Assembly (NCBI RefSeq): GCF_006494775.1
Contig: NZ_CP041146.1
Coordinates: forward strand, 5,760,501-5,824,500
From: Nocardioides humi
GTDB taxonomy: Bacteria > Actinomycetota > Actinomycetes > Propionibacteriales > Nocardioidaceae
Length of the DNA: 64,000 nt
Direction: 5' to 3'
Below the pieces are notes generated by a model, which saw nothing but the letters and a program-made list of their open reading frames with translations, ran no database searches and was not told the DNA's origin. This document shows positions 56,437-64,000 of this stretch, piece by piece. A program made the position numbers and the translations under genes. The first letter of the stretch is position 1. Each line of letters begins with the position of its first letter.

Positions 56437-57129
56437 TCAGCGCCAGGAGTAGCTCACCTCGGGCCGCCCGCCGCTCGCGCCGTACCTGAGGCCGCGGGCG
56501 GCGAGCCCCTGGTCGGCGAGGTGCTCGAGATAGCGCCGCGCCGTCACCCGGGAGCTGCCGACGGCGGTGGCGACCTCGCTCGCCGACAGCTCGCCGCCGG
56601 CCTCGCGGAGCGCGGCGGTCACCGCGCGCAGCGTCTCCGCGCTCATCCCTTTGGGCAGCGGCGCGGTCGCGCTCGGCCGCAGCGACCCGAGCAGCCGGTC
56701 GACCTCGTCCTGCACCACCTCGGCCGGCGCGGCCGCGAGCTCGGCCCGGTAGGCGGCGTACTGCTCGAGCTTGGCGCGGAAGGTCGCGAACGTGAACGGC
56801 TTGAGCAGGTAGAGGACCACCCCCTGGCCCACCGCCTGCCGCACGACCTGCGTGTCGCGGGCGGCCGTCACGGCGATCACGTCGCACAGGTGGCCGGCGC
56901 CACGGATGCCGGCGAGCAGGCCCAGGCCGTGCCCGTCGGGGAGGTTCATGTCGAGGAGCACGAGATCGACCGGCGTCCCGGCGTCGCGGGCGGTCTCCAG
57001 CGCCCGCGCGGCGTCGCGGGCCGAGCGGGCGACGCCGGCGAGGGCGAAGCCGGGAACCCGCCCGACGTACGCCGCGTGCGCCTCCGCGGCCAGCTCCTCG
57101 TCCTCGACGACGAGCACCCGCACGCTCAC
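56437..57129 (-). CDS. CitB/DcuR-type response regulator
   Basis: A 230-residue two-component regulator. The receiver domain has the acidic pocket VEDEE, phosphoacceptor Asp in LVLLDMNLPDG, and Lys in YLLKPF. The C-terminal part (SAETLRAVTAALREAGGELS, ASEVATAVGSSRVTARRYLE) is the winged-helix type of CitB/DctR regulators. The GTG start overlaps the kinase stop by GTGA. With the DctA-type carrier encoded divergently next to the kinase, it most likely activates C4-dicarboxylate uptake. Confidence 0.9.
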   Translation of the reverse strand: MSVRVLVVEDEELAAEAHAAYVGRVPGFALAGVARSARDAARALETARDAGTPVDLVLLDMNLPDGHGLGLLAGIRGAGHLCDVIAVTAARDTQVVRQAVGQGVVLYLLKPFTFATFRAKLEQYAAYRAELAAAPAEVVQDEVDRLLGSLRPSATAPLPKGMSAETLRAVTAALREAGGELSASEVATAVGSSRVTARRYLEHLADQGLAARGLRYGASGGRPEVSYSWR

Positions 57130-58724
57130 GGCGCGGCCCCCTCGGCGCCCGGGCGGAGCGTGACGACGAACTCCGCGCCGCCGAGCGGGGAGCGGCCGAC
57201 GGCGACGTCGCCGCCGTGCTTGCGGGCCGCCTGGACGACGAGGGCCAGGCCGAGCCCCCGGCCGGTGCCGGGCGTCGCCTTGGTGGTCCAGCCGCGGTCG
57301 AGGACCCGGGCGGCGGCCGTGTCGTCGAGGCCCGGCCCGCTGTCGCCGACCCGGACCACGAGCGCGCCGGCGTCGCCCTCGAAGGAGACCGCGACCCGCC
57401 GCGGGTCGGCGTCCGCGACGGCGTCGAAGGCGTTGTCGACGAGGTTGCCGACGACGGTGACCAGGTCGCGGCCCGGCACGCCGGTGCCCTCGGGCACGGC
57501 GCCGGAGACGGCGAGGTCGATCCCGCGCTCGGCCGCCTCGGCCGACTTGCCGAGCAGCAGCGCCGCCACGACCGGGTCGTCGACCGCGCCCACGACCCGG
57601 TCGGTGAGCAGCTGGGCGACGTGCAGCTCGGAGGTGGCGAACTCGACCGCCTCTTCCGGCCGCCCCATCTCGATGAGGGACACCACGGTGTGCAGCCGGT
57701 TGGCCGACTCGTGGTTCTGCGAGCGCAGCGACTCGGTGAGCCGGCGGACGACCTCCAGCTCGCCCGTCACCGAGCGGAGCTCGGTGTGGTCGCGCAGGGT
57801 GGCCACGGAGCCGACGTCGCGGCCGTCCCAGCGCGCCGGAGCCGAGGAGACGACCAGGATCCGCTCGCCGGCGAGGTAGAGGTCGTCGGACTCGGCGGTG
57901 CGCCCGCGCGCGGCGGCGACCAGGCCCGGCGCGAGGCCGAGATCCTCGATCGGCGTACCGATGACGTCGTCGGGCAGCGCGAGCAGCCGCCGCGCCTCGT
58001 CGTTGACCAGCTGCACCCGGCCCTCGCCGTCGAGGAGCAGCAGGCCCTCGCGCACCGAGTGCAGGACGGCCGAGTAGTACTCGTACATCCGGGCCAGCTC
58101 CTGCTCGCCCATGCCGTGCGTGACCCGGTGCAGCCGACGCCCGAGCAGCCAGGCGCCGGCCAGGCCGAGGAGCAGCACCAGCCCGCCGCAGAGCACCACG
58201 ACCGTGACGTCCCGGCGCAGGCCGCGGTTGATGTCGCTCACGGTGATGCCGACCGACACGAGGGCGATCACCCGGTCGCCGTCCTGGACGGGTACGACGG
58301 AGCGGACCGACGGGCCGAGGGTGCCGGTGTACTGCTGGGTGAACACCCCGCCCTCCGGCGCGTCGCCGAGGTCGCCGACGAACCTGCCGCCGATCTGCGC
58401 GGGGTCGGTGTGGGTGTAGCGGGTCCGGTCCAGCGCCATGACGACGACGAAGTCGGTGTCGGTGTCGCGGCGGACCTGCTCGGTCCACGGCTGCAGCACG
58501 GCGGTCGGGTCGATGCCGCGCAGCGCGTCGCGGACGGTGGGGGAGTCCGCGACGGTCTGGGCCACCGCCACCGCACGCTGCGTCGCGCGGCTGCGCGAGT
58601 CCCGCCGGGCGTCGTACGACGCCATCAGGATGCCGGTCACGACGAGCAGCAGCACGGTGCCGACCTGCAGGACCAGCACCTGCCGGGCGACCGGCCGGTC
58701 GCGGAGCAGGTGGGGACGCGGCAC
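57126..58724 (-). CDS. CitA/DcuS-type sensor histidine kinase
   Basis: Membrane sensor of 532 residues. Membrane segment one (about 15-35) precedes an extracellular single-Cache domain (about 45-165: FVVVMALDRTRYTHTDPAQI). Membrane segment two (about 172-192) precedes a PAS domain (LVNDEARRLLALPDDVIGTP). The histidine box is SLRSQNHESANRLHTVVSLI, as in the CitA/DcuS group. The ATPase domain has VVGNLVDNAFDAV, VRVGDSGPGLDD and TGRGLGLALV. It probably senses a dicarboxylate or citrate outside the cell. GTG at 58724 is chosen because the N-terminal membrane segment follows directly. Confidence 0.9.
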   Translation of the reverse strand: MPRPHLLRDRPVARQVLVLQVGTVLLLVVTGILMASYDARRDSRSRATQRAVAVAQTVADSPTVRDALRGIDPTAVLQPWTEQVRRDTDTDFVVVMALDRTRYTHTDPAQIGGRFVGDLGDAPEGGVFTQQYTGTLGPSVRSVVPVQDGDRVIALVSVGITVSDINRGLRRDVTVVVLCGGLVLLLGLAGAWLLGRRLHRVTHGMGEQELARMYEYYSAVLHSVREGLLLLDGEGRVQLVNDEARRLLALPDDVIGTPIEDLGLAPGLVAAARGRTAESDDLYLAGERILVVSSAPARWDGRDVGSVATLRDHTELRSVTGELEVVRRLTESLRSQNHESANRLHTVVSLIEMGRPEEAVEFATSELHVAQLLTDRVVGAVDDPVVAALLLGKSAEAAERGIDLAVSGAVPEGTGVPGRDLVTVVGNLVDNAFDAVADADPRRVAVSFEGDAGALVVRVGDSGPGLDDTAAARVLDRGWTTKATPGTGRGLGLALVVQAARKHGGDVAVGRSPLGGAEFVVTLRPGAEGAAP

Positions 58725-58769
58725 CCCGTCATTCTCACCCACCGGCGGGCCGTCCGTGTGACCTGCGCC

Positions 58770-58787
58770 ACGAACACAACGAACACA
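58770..58787. promoter_or_regulatory. Tandem 9-bp repeats upstream of dctA
   Basis: ACGAACACA is repeated twice in tandem in the gap between the kinase and the carrier, followed by the dyad GTGAC-GGTC-GTCAC. A 9-10-bp direct repeat is a plausible response-regulator binding site. Confidence 0.4.
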
Positions 58788-58863
58788 ACGGTGACGGTCG
58801 TCACGCCCGGTCGCACAGTTGCGGTGAACCAGCCCGGACCATCGGACGACCCACGGAGGAACC

Positions 58864-60246
58864 ATGGGCACGACCAGCACGGCGACCGCCGCCCAGCGCG
58901 GCTCGCGGACGCACTACCTCTACCTCGCGGTGATCGGCGCGGTGCTGCTCGGCATCGCGACCGGCCTGCTGTTCCCGGCCTTCGCCGTCGAGCTCAAGCC
59001 GCTCGGCGAGGGCTTCGTCAACCTGATCAAGATGATGATCCAGCCGGTCATCTTCTGCACCATCGTCCTCGGCGTCGGCTCCGTGGCCAGCGCGGCCAGG
59101 GTCGGCCGGGTCGGCGGCCTCGCCCTCGGCTACTTCCTGGCGATGTCGACGGTCGCGCTGACGATCGGCATGATCGTCGGCAACCTGCTGCACCCCGGCG
59201 ACGGGCTGCACCTCACCGCGGAGGCCGCGGCGACCGCCCAGGAGAAGGCGGCCGAGGGGCACGCCGACACGACCGCCTTCCTGCTCGGCATCATCCCGAC
59301 CTCGCTGTTCAGCTCGGTGACCAGCGGCAGCGTGCTGCAGACCCTGCTGGTCGCCCTGCTCGTCGGGTTCGCGCTGCAGCGGATGGGGGAGACCGGCGCC
59401 CCGATCCTCACCGCCGTGGGCTACCTCCAGCGGCTGGTGTTCCGGCTGCTGGCGATGATCATGTGGGCCGCCCCGGTCGGCGCCTTCGGCGCGATGGCCG
59501 CGGTCACGGGCCAGGGCGGCGTCGACGCGCTGAAGAGCCTCGCGGTGCTGATGATCGGCTTCTACATCACCTGCGTGCTGTTCGTCGTCGTGGTGCTCGG
59601 CCTGCTGCTCAAGGTCACCACGGGCGTCAACATCTTCGCGCTGCTGCGCTACCTGGGCCGGGAGTTCCTGCTCATCCTCGCCACGTCGTCCTCGGAGTCC
59701 GCCCTGCCGCGGGCGATCGCCAAGCTCGAGCACGCGGGCGTCGACAAGACCACCGTCGGCGTGGTCGTCCCGACCGGATACTCCTTCAACCTCGACGGCA
59801 CCGCGATCTACCTGACGATGGCCTCGATCTTCATCGCCGAGGCGATCGGCAGCCCGCTCGCGCTGGGCGAGCAGGTCTCGCTGCTGCTGTTCATGATGAT
59901 CGCCGCGAAGGGCGCCGCCGGCGTCACCGGCTCCGGCATGGCCGTGCTGGCCGGCGGGCTCCAGTCGCACCGCCCCGAGCTGGTCGACGGCGTCGGCCTG
60001 ATCGTCGGCATCGACCGGTTCATGTCCGAGGCGCGGGCGCTGACCAACTTCGCGGGCAACGCCGTCGGGACGGTCCTGGTCGGCCACTGGACCGGCAGTC
60101 TCGACCGCGCCCAGCTGGACCGGGTGCTCGCCGGCGACGACCCGTTCGACGAGACCACCATGGTCGACGACCACGGCCCGTCGGCGGACGCGGCAGCGCC
60201 GGAGAGCCCGGTCGACCGGCCGGCGCGGGAGCCTCAGCCGGTCTGA
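58864..60246 (+). CDS. dctA: C4-dicarboxylate:cation symporter (DctA-type DAACS)
   Basis: Inner-membrane secondary transporter, 460 residues, for dicarboxylates such as succinate, fumarate and malate. The family signatures are the re-entrant serine-rich motif ATSSSESALPRAIAKLEHAG, the signature GYSFNLDGTAIYLTMASIFI, and the substrate-site NFAGNAVGTVLVGHW. About eight membrane helices are predicted. A 40-residue acidic tail lacks a known domain. The ATG follows GGAGG. A glutamate or aspartate substrate cannot be excluded, but the adjacent CitAB-type system favours dicarboxylates. Confidence 0.88.
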   Translation: MGTTSTATAAQRGSRTHYLYLAVIGAVLLGIATGLLFPAFAVELKPLGEGFVNLIKMMIQPVIFCTIVLGVGSVASAARVGRVGGLALGYFLAMSTVALTIGMIVGNLLHPGDGLHLTAEAAATAQEKAAEGHADTTAFLLGIIPTSLFSSVTSGSVLQTLLVALLVGFALQRMGETGAPILTAVGYLQRLVFRLLAMIMWAAPVGAFGAMAAVTGQGGVDALKSLAVLMIGFYITCVLFVVVVLGLLLKVTTGVNIFALLRYLGREFLLILATSSSESALPRAIAKLEHAGVDKTTVGVVVPTGYSFNLDGTAIYLTMASIFIAEAIGSPLALGEQVSLLLFMMIAAKGAAGVTGSGMAVLAGGLQSHRPELVDGVGLIVGIDRFMSEARALTNFAGNAVGTVLVGHWTGSLDRAQLDRVLAGDDPFDETTMVDDHGPSADAAAPESPVDRPAREPQPV

Positions 60247-61364
60247 TCCAGCAGGTCGAGGCTGTAGCGGGCGATGGCCGCCCTGGTGGCGGCCATCGCC
60301 CGCAGCGCGTTCGTGGGCTCCGCGTCGAGGTGCTCGAACGGCAGCGACGACAGGCCCGTGAAGACGAGCAGCTGGAGGGCGTGTGCCCGGGCGACCGTCG
60401 CCGGGTCGAGGTCGACGCCCTCGGCGCCCAGCCCGTCGACGTACGACGCCAGGCAGGCCGCGTCGCGCCCGGCCAGGTCGTCCGCCGTGCCCCGTCCGAG
60501 CTGCAGCTCGCCGACCAGGAGCTGGCCGAGATCGAAGCCGACCGGCAGCGCCGTGAAGAACCCGAAGTCGATGAGGGTGAAGCCGTCCCGGTCGGGCCGC
60601 ACCAGCAGGTTGTTGGGACACGCGTCGCCCTGGCCCACGAGCACCGGCAGCGCGAGCAGCTCGGCGGCGAGGGCGTCGATCCGGTCCGCGGCCCCGAGCA
60701 GCCGGCCGCGCAGCTCGCCGAAGGCGGGGGCGACCAGCGGGTGCCGCCAGACCTCGTCCGCCCCGAGCAAGGGGAGGACCTGGAAGCGCAGCCGCCCCTC
60801 GACGTACCGGCCGATGTCCCACTCGTGCCCGCCGACCCCGGCGAGCTCCCTGACGGAGGCGCTGCCGGCGAGCCGGCCGAGCAGGTGGGCGGCGCGGGCG
60901 TACCGCTCCCGGTCCCACGCCACCTCGACCGCCGGGACCACCTCCAGCCAGACGCTGTAGGCGAGGTCGTCGATGTCGTGGACGCCGACGGCGCGCGGCA
61001 TCGCCAGTCCGGCGGGGAGCCGGTCGCCGAGGTCGGAGCGGTAGACCGCGCCCTCGGTCCGCCACGGGACCTGCTGGGCGGCCCAGGGACGGATCTCCTC
61101 CGGCAGGTCGGCGAAGAACGGCGAGCGCGACCACTCGTGGACGTGCTTGACGAAGATCCGGAAGTCGCGGGCGTGCCCGTCCACGGCGGCGGTCCCGCTC
61201 ACCCACCAGCGCCCGCCGGTGGTGATCGCGGGCAGGTCGTAGTCCACCGGCACTGCGGAGGAGGCGACGAGCTCGACGTCGTCGACCTGCAGGAGCCGCG
61301 CCACCATGGCCGCGAGCAGCGCGTCGGGGACGTCGGCGGGACCGAGCGCGGAGCGGTCGTGCAC
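60234..61364 (-). CDS. APH-like phosphotransferase with altered catalytic HGD motif
   Basis: A 376-residue protein of the aminoglycoside phosphotransferase/choline-kinase fold. The Brenner-type catalytic loop reads VLVGQGDACPNNLLVRP, so Gln replaces the usual His of HGD while the catalytic Asp and downstream Asn are kept. The metal-binding motif is TLIDFGFF. The N-terminal lobe contains FRIFVKHVHEW, a possible ATP-lysine. The substrate is unknown. It ends convergently, overlapping dctA by 13 bp. A role in resistance is not implied by the sequence. Confidence 0.72.
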   Translation of the reverse strand: MHDRSALGPADVPDALLAAMVARLLQVDDVELVASSAVPVDYDLPAITTGGRWWVSGTAAVDGHARDFRIFVKHVHEWSRSPFFADLPEEIRPWAAQQVPWRTEGAVYRSDLGDRLPAGLAMPRAVGVHDIDDLAYSVWLEVVPAVEVAWDRERYARAAHLLGRLAGSASVRELAGVGGHEWDIGRYVEGRLRFQVLPLLGADEVWRHPLVAPAFGELRGRLLGAADRIDALAAELLALPVLVGQGDACPNNLLVRPDRDGFTLIDFGFFTALPVGFDLGQLLVGELQLGRGTADDLAGRDAACLASYVDGLGAEGVDLDPATVARAHALQLLVFTGLSSLPFEHLDAEPTNALRAMAATRAAIARYSLDLLDQTG

Positions 61365-61451
61365 GGCGTCCTCCTGCGGTGGGAACCCGAGCGATGCAGA
61401 TCACCCGATCGTAGGACCGGCCGGGTCCGCGGGGCAGTGGCTCCGGGCGGC

Positions 61452-61457
61452 TAGCGT
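61452..61457 (+). promoter_or_regulatory. Leaderless-type -10 box of the YihY gene
   Basis: TAGCGT ends 7 nt before the ATG at 61465. Confidence 0.5.
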
Positions 61458-61464
61458 GAGGCCT

Positions 61465-62415
61465 ATGGCGGAGGATGCGGGCACCCAGCGCCTGCCGTGG
61501 CTCCGCCGGCTCGCGCGGCTGGTGTGGCGGCTGGTCGTGACGACCGTCAGCTCCTGCCTGAAGTACCGGGTCACCGGGCTCGCTGCCGAGGCCGCCTTCT
61601 TCGCGGTGGTCTCCGTGCCGCCGCTGATCTTCGCCCTCGCCGGCGGGGTCGGCTACGTGACCGACCACTTCACCGCCGCCCAGGTGGAGGAGGTACGCCG
61701 CGCCGTCGTCGAGCTGTTCTCGCGCTTCCTCACCGACACCGCGGTCGACAAGGTCATCAAGCCGACGATGGACGACGTGCTGCGGGGCGGCCGGTTCGAC
61801 GTGATCTCGCTGGGCTTCGTGCTCGCGCTGTGGTCGGGCTCGCGGGCGCTCAACGTCTTCGTCGACACCATCACGATCATGCACGGGCTGGGCGGGCACC
61901 GGGGGATCGTGCGCACCCGGGCGCTGTCGTTCGTGCTCTACATCCTCGCGGTGATCACCGGGGCGATCACGCTGCCGCTGGTGGTCGCCGGACCGAAGCT
62001 GGTGCGCTCCTGGCTCCCCAATCGCGCCGAGTTCCTCATGCAGTTCTACTGGCCGCTGATCATCGTGATGTGCGTGTGCTTCCTCGCCACGCTCTACCAC
62101 GTCTCGGTCCCGGTCCGCACCAACTGGAGCTTCAACCTCCCGGGCGCGGTGTTCTCCCTGGTGAGCTGGATCGTGGGGTCCTACCTGCTGCGGTGGGTGC
62201 TCACCGTCACCGCGGAGGACTCGCACTCGATCTACGGTCCGCTCGCCGCGCCGATCGCGATCCTGATCTGGCTCTACATCGCCGCGCTGGCGGTGCTGAT
62301 CGGCGCCGGTGTCAACGCCGCCTTCGACGAGGTGTTCCCGCAGGAGGCGACGCAGCGGGCGCGCCGGGAGCTGCTCGACCGCCTGCTCCGCCGTACGCCG
62401 GACCCGGTGGAGTAG
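61465..62415 (+). CDS. YihY/UPF0761-family membrane protein
   Basis: A 316-residue polytopic membrane protein, once misnamed ribonuclease BN. Six hydrophobic segments are visible (AAFFAVVSVPPLIFALAGGV, LSFVLYILAVITGAITLPLV, FYWPLIIVMCVCFLATLYHV, GAVFSLVSWIVGSYLLRWVL, IAILIWLYIAALAVLIGAGV). The conserved YGPLAAPIAILIWLYI and GAGVNAAFDEV motifs fit the family. The molecular role is unresolved; envelope or lipid functions have been proposed. The start is set by the -10 geometry and the family N-terminus. Confidence 0.85.
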   Translation: MAEDAGTQRLPWLRRLARLVWRLVVTTVSSCLKYRVTGLAAEAAFFAVVSVPPLIFALAGGVGYVTDHFTAAQVEEVRRAVVELFSRFLTDTAVDKVIKPTMDDVLRGGRFDVISLGFVLALWSGSRALNVFVDTITIMHGLGGHRGIVRTRALSFVLYILAVITGAITLPLVVAGPKLVRSWLPNRAEFLMQFYWPLIIVMCVCFLATLYHVSVPVRTNWSFNLPGAVFSLVSWIVGSYLLRWVLTVTAEDSHSIYGPLAAPIAILIWLYIAALAVLIGAGVNAAFDEVFPQEATQRARRELLDRLLRRTPDPVE

Positions 62416-62418
62416 GTT
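62413..62418 (+). promoter_or_regulatory. Leaderless-type -10 box of the K+ channel gene
   Basis: TAGGTT, overlapping the YihY stop codon, ends 7 nt before the GTG at 62426. Confidence 0.5.
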
Positions 62419-62425
62419 CCCGGCC

Positions 62426-63541
62426 GTGGGCGTGGTGAGCAGAGGACCGGCGGAGACCCGCCGGACGGGGCAGGTCGAGCTGCCCGAGCGCATCCGCTCG
62501 CCCTGGTGGGAGCTGGGCCGCCGGCTGCTGCTCGCGCTGGGGATCCTCGTCGGCACGGTGCTGCTGGTCTACCTCGACCGCGAGGGCTATCGCGACACCG
62601 GCGACGCGACGCCCGGCGACCCGAACGGCACCGTCACCCTCGTCGACGCCATCTACTACACGACCGTCACCCTGAGCACGACCGGGTACGGCGACATCGC
62701 GCCCACCAGCGACGGCGCCCGCCTGGTCAACGCGTTCATCATCACCCCGGCCCGGATCGGGTTCCTCGTGCTCCTGATCGGCACCACGCTCGAGGTGCTC
62801 GCCCAGCGCAGCCGCGAGCTCTTCCGCATCGCCCGATGGAGGAACAACATGGGACACCACGTCGTGGTGATCGGCTACGGCACCAAGGGCCGCAGCGCCG
62901 TCGAGACGCTGGTCAACAACGGGCTCGACCGCGAGCACGTGGTCGTCGTCGACCCGAGCCCGGTCGCGCTGTCCGACGCCCACGCCGACCAGCTCGCCGT
63001 CGTCACCGGCGACGCCACCCGCCGCGGCGTCCTGCAGCGCGCTGGCGTCGCCGAGGCCGACCAGGTCATCATCACCACCGGTCGCGACGATTCGAACGTC
63101 CTCGCCGCCCTCACCGTGCGCCAGCTCAACCCCGACGCCTGGATCGTCGCCGCGGTGAGCGAGCAGGAGAACGCCCCGCTGATGCGCCAGTCCGGCGCCG
63201 ACTCGGTCATCACCTCCTCCGACGCCGTCGGCCGGCTGCTCGGCCTGTCCACGCTCTCGCCCACCCTGGGCACCGTGATGGAGGACCTGCTCACCTACGG
63301 CGAGGGGCTCGAGGTCGCCGAGCGGGACCTGCTCGTCACCGAGGTCGGCATGCCGCCCCAGTCGCTGCCCGACCAGGTGATCGCCGTGGTCCGCGACGAG
63401 AAGGTGTACCGCTACTTCGACCCGGTGGTGACCCTGCTCGCCCGCGGCGACCGGCTGATCGTCGTACGCCCGGCCAAGGAGCTGCCCTGGGCGCCGCGCC
63501 CCGGCACCCACGACGAGGACTTCGCGACCGACGACGGCTGA
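62426..63541 (+). CDS. Potassium channel with RCK (TrkA-N/TrkA-C) domains
   Basis: A 371-residue two-helix K+ channel. Membrane segment one (about 31-50) is followed by the pore helix and selectivity filter YYTTVTLSTTGYGDIAPTSD (filter TTGYGD), segment two (RIGFLVLLIGTTLEVLA), then an RCK N-domain with the nucleotide-binding motif GHHVVVIGYGTKGRSAVETL and acidic VVVDPSP, and a smaller TrkA-C region near the C-terminus. It should pass K+ under control of a ligand or NAD(H)/nucleotide. An internal ATG (MGHHVVV) after the pore could produce a separate RCK subunit, as in MthK-type channels; this is not demonstrated. Confidence 0.9.
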   Translation: MGVVSRGPAETRRTGQVELPERIRSPWWELGRRLLLALGILVGTVLLVYLDREGYRDTGDATPGDPNGTVTLVDAIYYTTVTLSTTGYGDIAPTSDGARLVNAFIITPARIGFLVLLIGTTLEVLAQRSRELFRIARWRNNMGHHVVVIGYGTKGRSAVETLVNNGLDREHVVVVDPSPVALSDAHADQLAVVTGDATRRGVLQRAGVAEADQVIITTGRDDSNVLAALTVRQLNPDAWIVAAVSEQENAPLMRQSGADSVITSSDAVGRLLGLSTLSPTLGTVMEDLLTYGEGLEVAERDLLVTEVGMPPQSLPDQVIAVVRDEKVYRYFDPVVTLLARGDRLIVVRPAKELPWAPRPGTHDEDFATDDG

Positions 63542-63555
63542 TCCGGCTGAGGCCC

Positions 63556-63575
63556 GGTCCCGGCCGCGCGGGACC
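63556..63575 (+). terminator. Hairpin after the K+ channel gene
   Basis: GGTCCCG and CGGGACC arms with a GCCGCG loop, 14 nt after the stop. The stem is perfect without a T-run. Confidence 0.5.
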
Positions 63576-63703
63576 CCTCGGCGGGATCAGTGGTCCCGTG
63601 GGACTACGCCGCCCCGCGACGACCGGCCAGACCTGGGCGGCGCGCCGGCCGAACCCGGCCGAGTCGCACGACAGGGCCCGCGGGAGCAGGCAGTGTTGCC
63701 CGC

Positions 63704-63877
63704 ATGGGGAAGGACTTCGGACCGTGGGTGCGGCACGACTGGTGCCCGCGGTGCTCCCGCCTGACGGAGCAGACGCGCTGGTACCGCCGCTTGCTGGGCG
63801 AGCCGCCGGACCAGCACCAGCGGCGGGTCCGGTGCAACGAGTGCTCGGCGGACCTCGGCCGGGTCGCGGCGCGCTGA
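63704..63877 (+). CDS. Small zinc-ribbon-like protein
   Basis: A 57-residue protein with two CxxC pairs, CPRC near residue 14 and CNEC near residue 45, and many basic residues between them, suggesting a zinc ribbon that may bind nucleic acid. No family is recognised. The ATG at 63704 has no ribosome site in the preceding GTGTTGCCCGC. A longer in-frame start exists upstream but would read through low-complexity Arg/Pro sequence, so the short form is preferred. Confidence 0.5.
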   Translation: MGKDFGPWVRHDWCPRCSRLTEQTRWYRRLLGEPPDQHQRRVRCNECSADLGRVAAR

Positions 63878-63947
63878 CGCCCGTGGGGTTGCCTGCGCGG
63901 GAACGGGTACTGCGACTGCGTAGTCCGTAACCGAGGAGGAGGCACCC

Positions 63948-64000
63948 ATGCACCGCAAGAGCACGGCAGAACAGCTGAGGGACGACCTGCGCGACCTGGT
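63948..64000 (+). CDS. Start of an unidentified gene (cut by the window end)
   Basis: ATG at 63948 follows a strong GAGGAGGAGG site. The first 17 residues are MHRKSTAEQLRDDLRDL, a charged, probably helical N-terminus. The gene runs off the window, so no family can be assigned. Confidence 0.55.
   Translation, partial: MHRKSTAEQLRDDLRDL

Noticed and set aside
1..64000. CRISPR arrays, tRNA or rRNA genes, prophage
   Set aside because: No direct-repeat/spacer array, no tRNA-like cloverleaf with CCA-proximal features, no rRNA sequence and no phage structural genes were noticed on reading. A tRNAscan run would be the decisive test for tRNAs.

Overview
The window is very GC-rich DNA with short, often overlapping genes. 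It carries the conserved actinobacterial chain rnj - ftsK - rodZ-like - rimO - pgsA - cinA - clgR - nei2 - lhr - DUF3046 - recA - recX. Gene content, start-codon use (many GTG) and protein style suggest a member of the Nocardioidaceae, most likely Nocardioides or a close relative. This placement is inference from gene content, not a computed phylogeny.

Layout. 1-10850: the 3' part of RNase J, a secreted M4 metalloprotease on the minus strand, then ftsK, a RodZ-like gene, rimO and pgsA. 11053-18938: two secreted phosphate-scavenging enzymes (a nuclease/5'-nucleotidase fusion and a shorter 5'-nucleotidase) that split pgsA from cinA and lie behind a candidate PHO box. 18998-26994: cinA, clgR, htpX, nei2, lhr and a sortase. 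27001-34417: an MFS pump, a TfoX-like gene, a MITE-like element, an ArsR/SRPBCC pair with two operators, an NAD-salvage module (pncB-pncA-nrtR with its operator), an orphan adenine methyltransferase and a VOC protein. 34422-43000: a secreted NPCBM protein and an IclR regulator divergent from the histidine-utilisation operon hutH-hutU-M20 hydrolase-hutF-hutI. 43019-51022: small genes, DUF3046, MFS, recA/recX, a phosphoribosyltransferase, PPK2 and a HipA-like kinase with DUF3037. 51134-54757: sulfite reductase, zinc ribbon, APS reductase and sirohydrochlorin chelatase behind a putative attenuator peptide. 54975-64000: glyA, a CitAB-type two-component system with a C4-dicarboxylate carrier, an APH-like kinase, a YihY protein, a K+ channel and the start of another gene.

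Two things cut across the window. First, at least eight otherwise intact genes are broken by single-base deletions in G/C runs (rnj, M4 protease, ftsK, lhr, tfoX-like, M20, and cbiX twice). Because essential genes are hit, these look like sequencing or assembly errors, and I annotate across them. Second, several families of palindromic repeats are present. Two of them occur once between genes and once in frame inside a coding sequence (hutF and nrtR). This resembles the Rickettsia-type 'coding palindromic element' phenomenon and is the most unusual observation here.

The promoters also show a pattern. Seven genes have a TAGNNT -10 box ending 7 or 8 nt before the start codon, as expected for leaderless transcripts. 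recA carries both a LexA box and a PafBC-type promoter.
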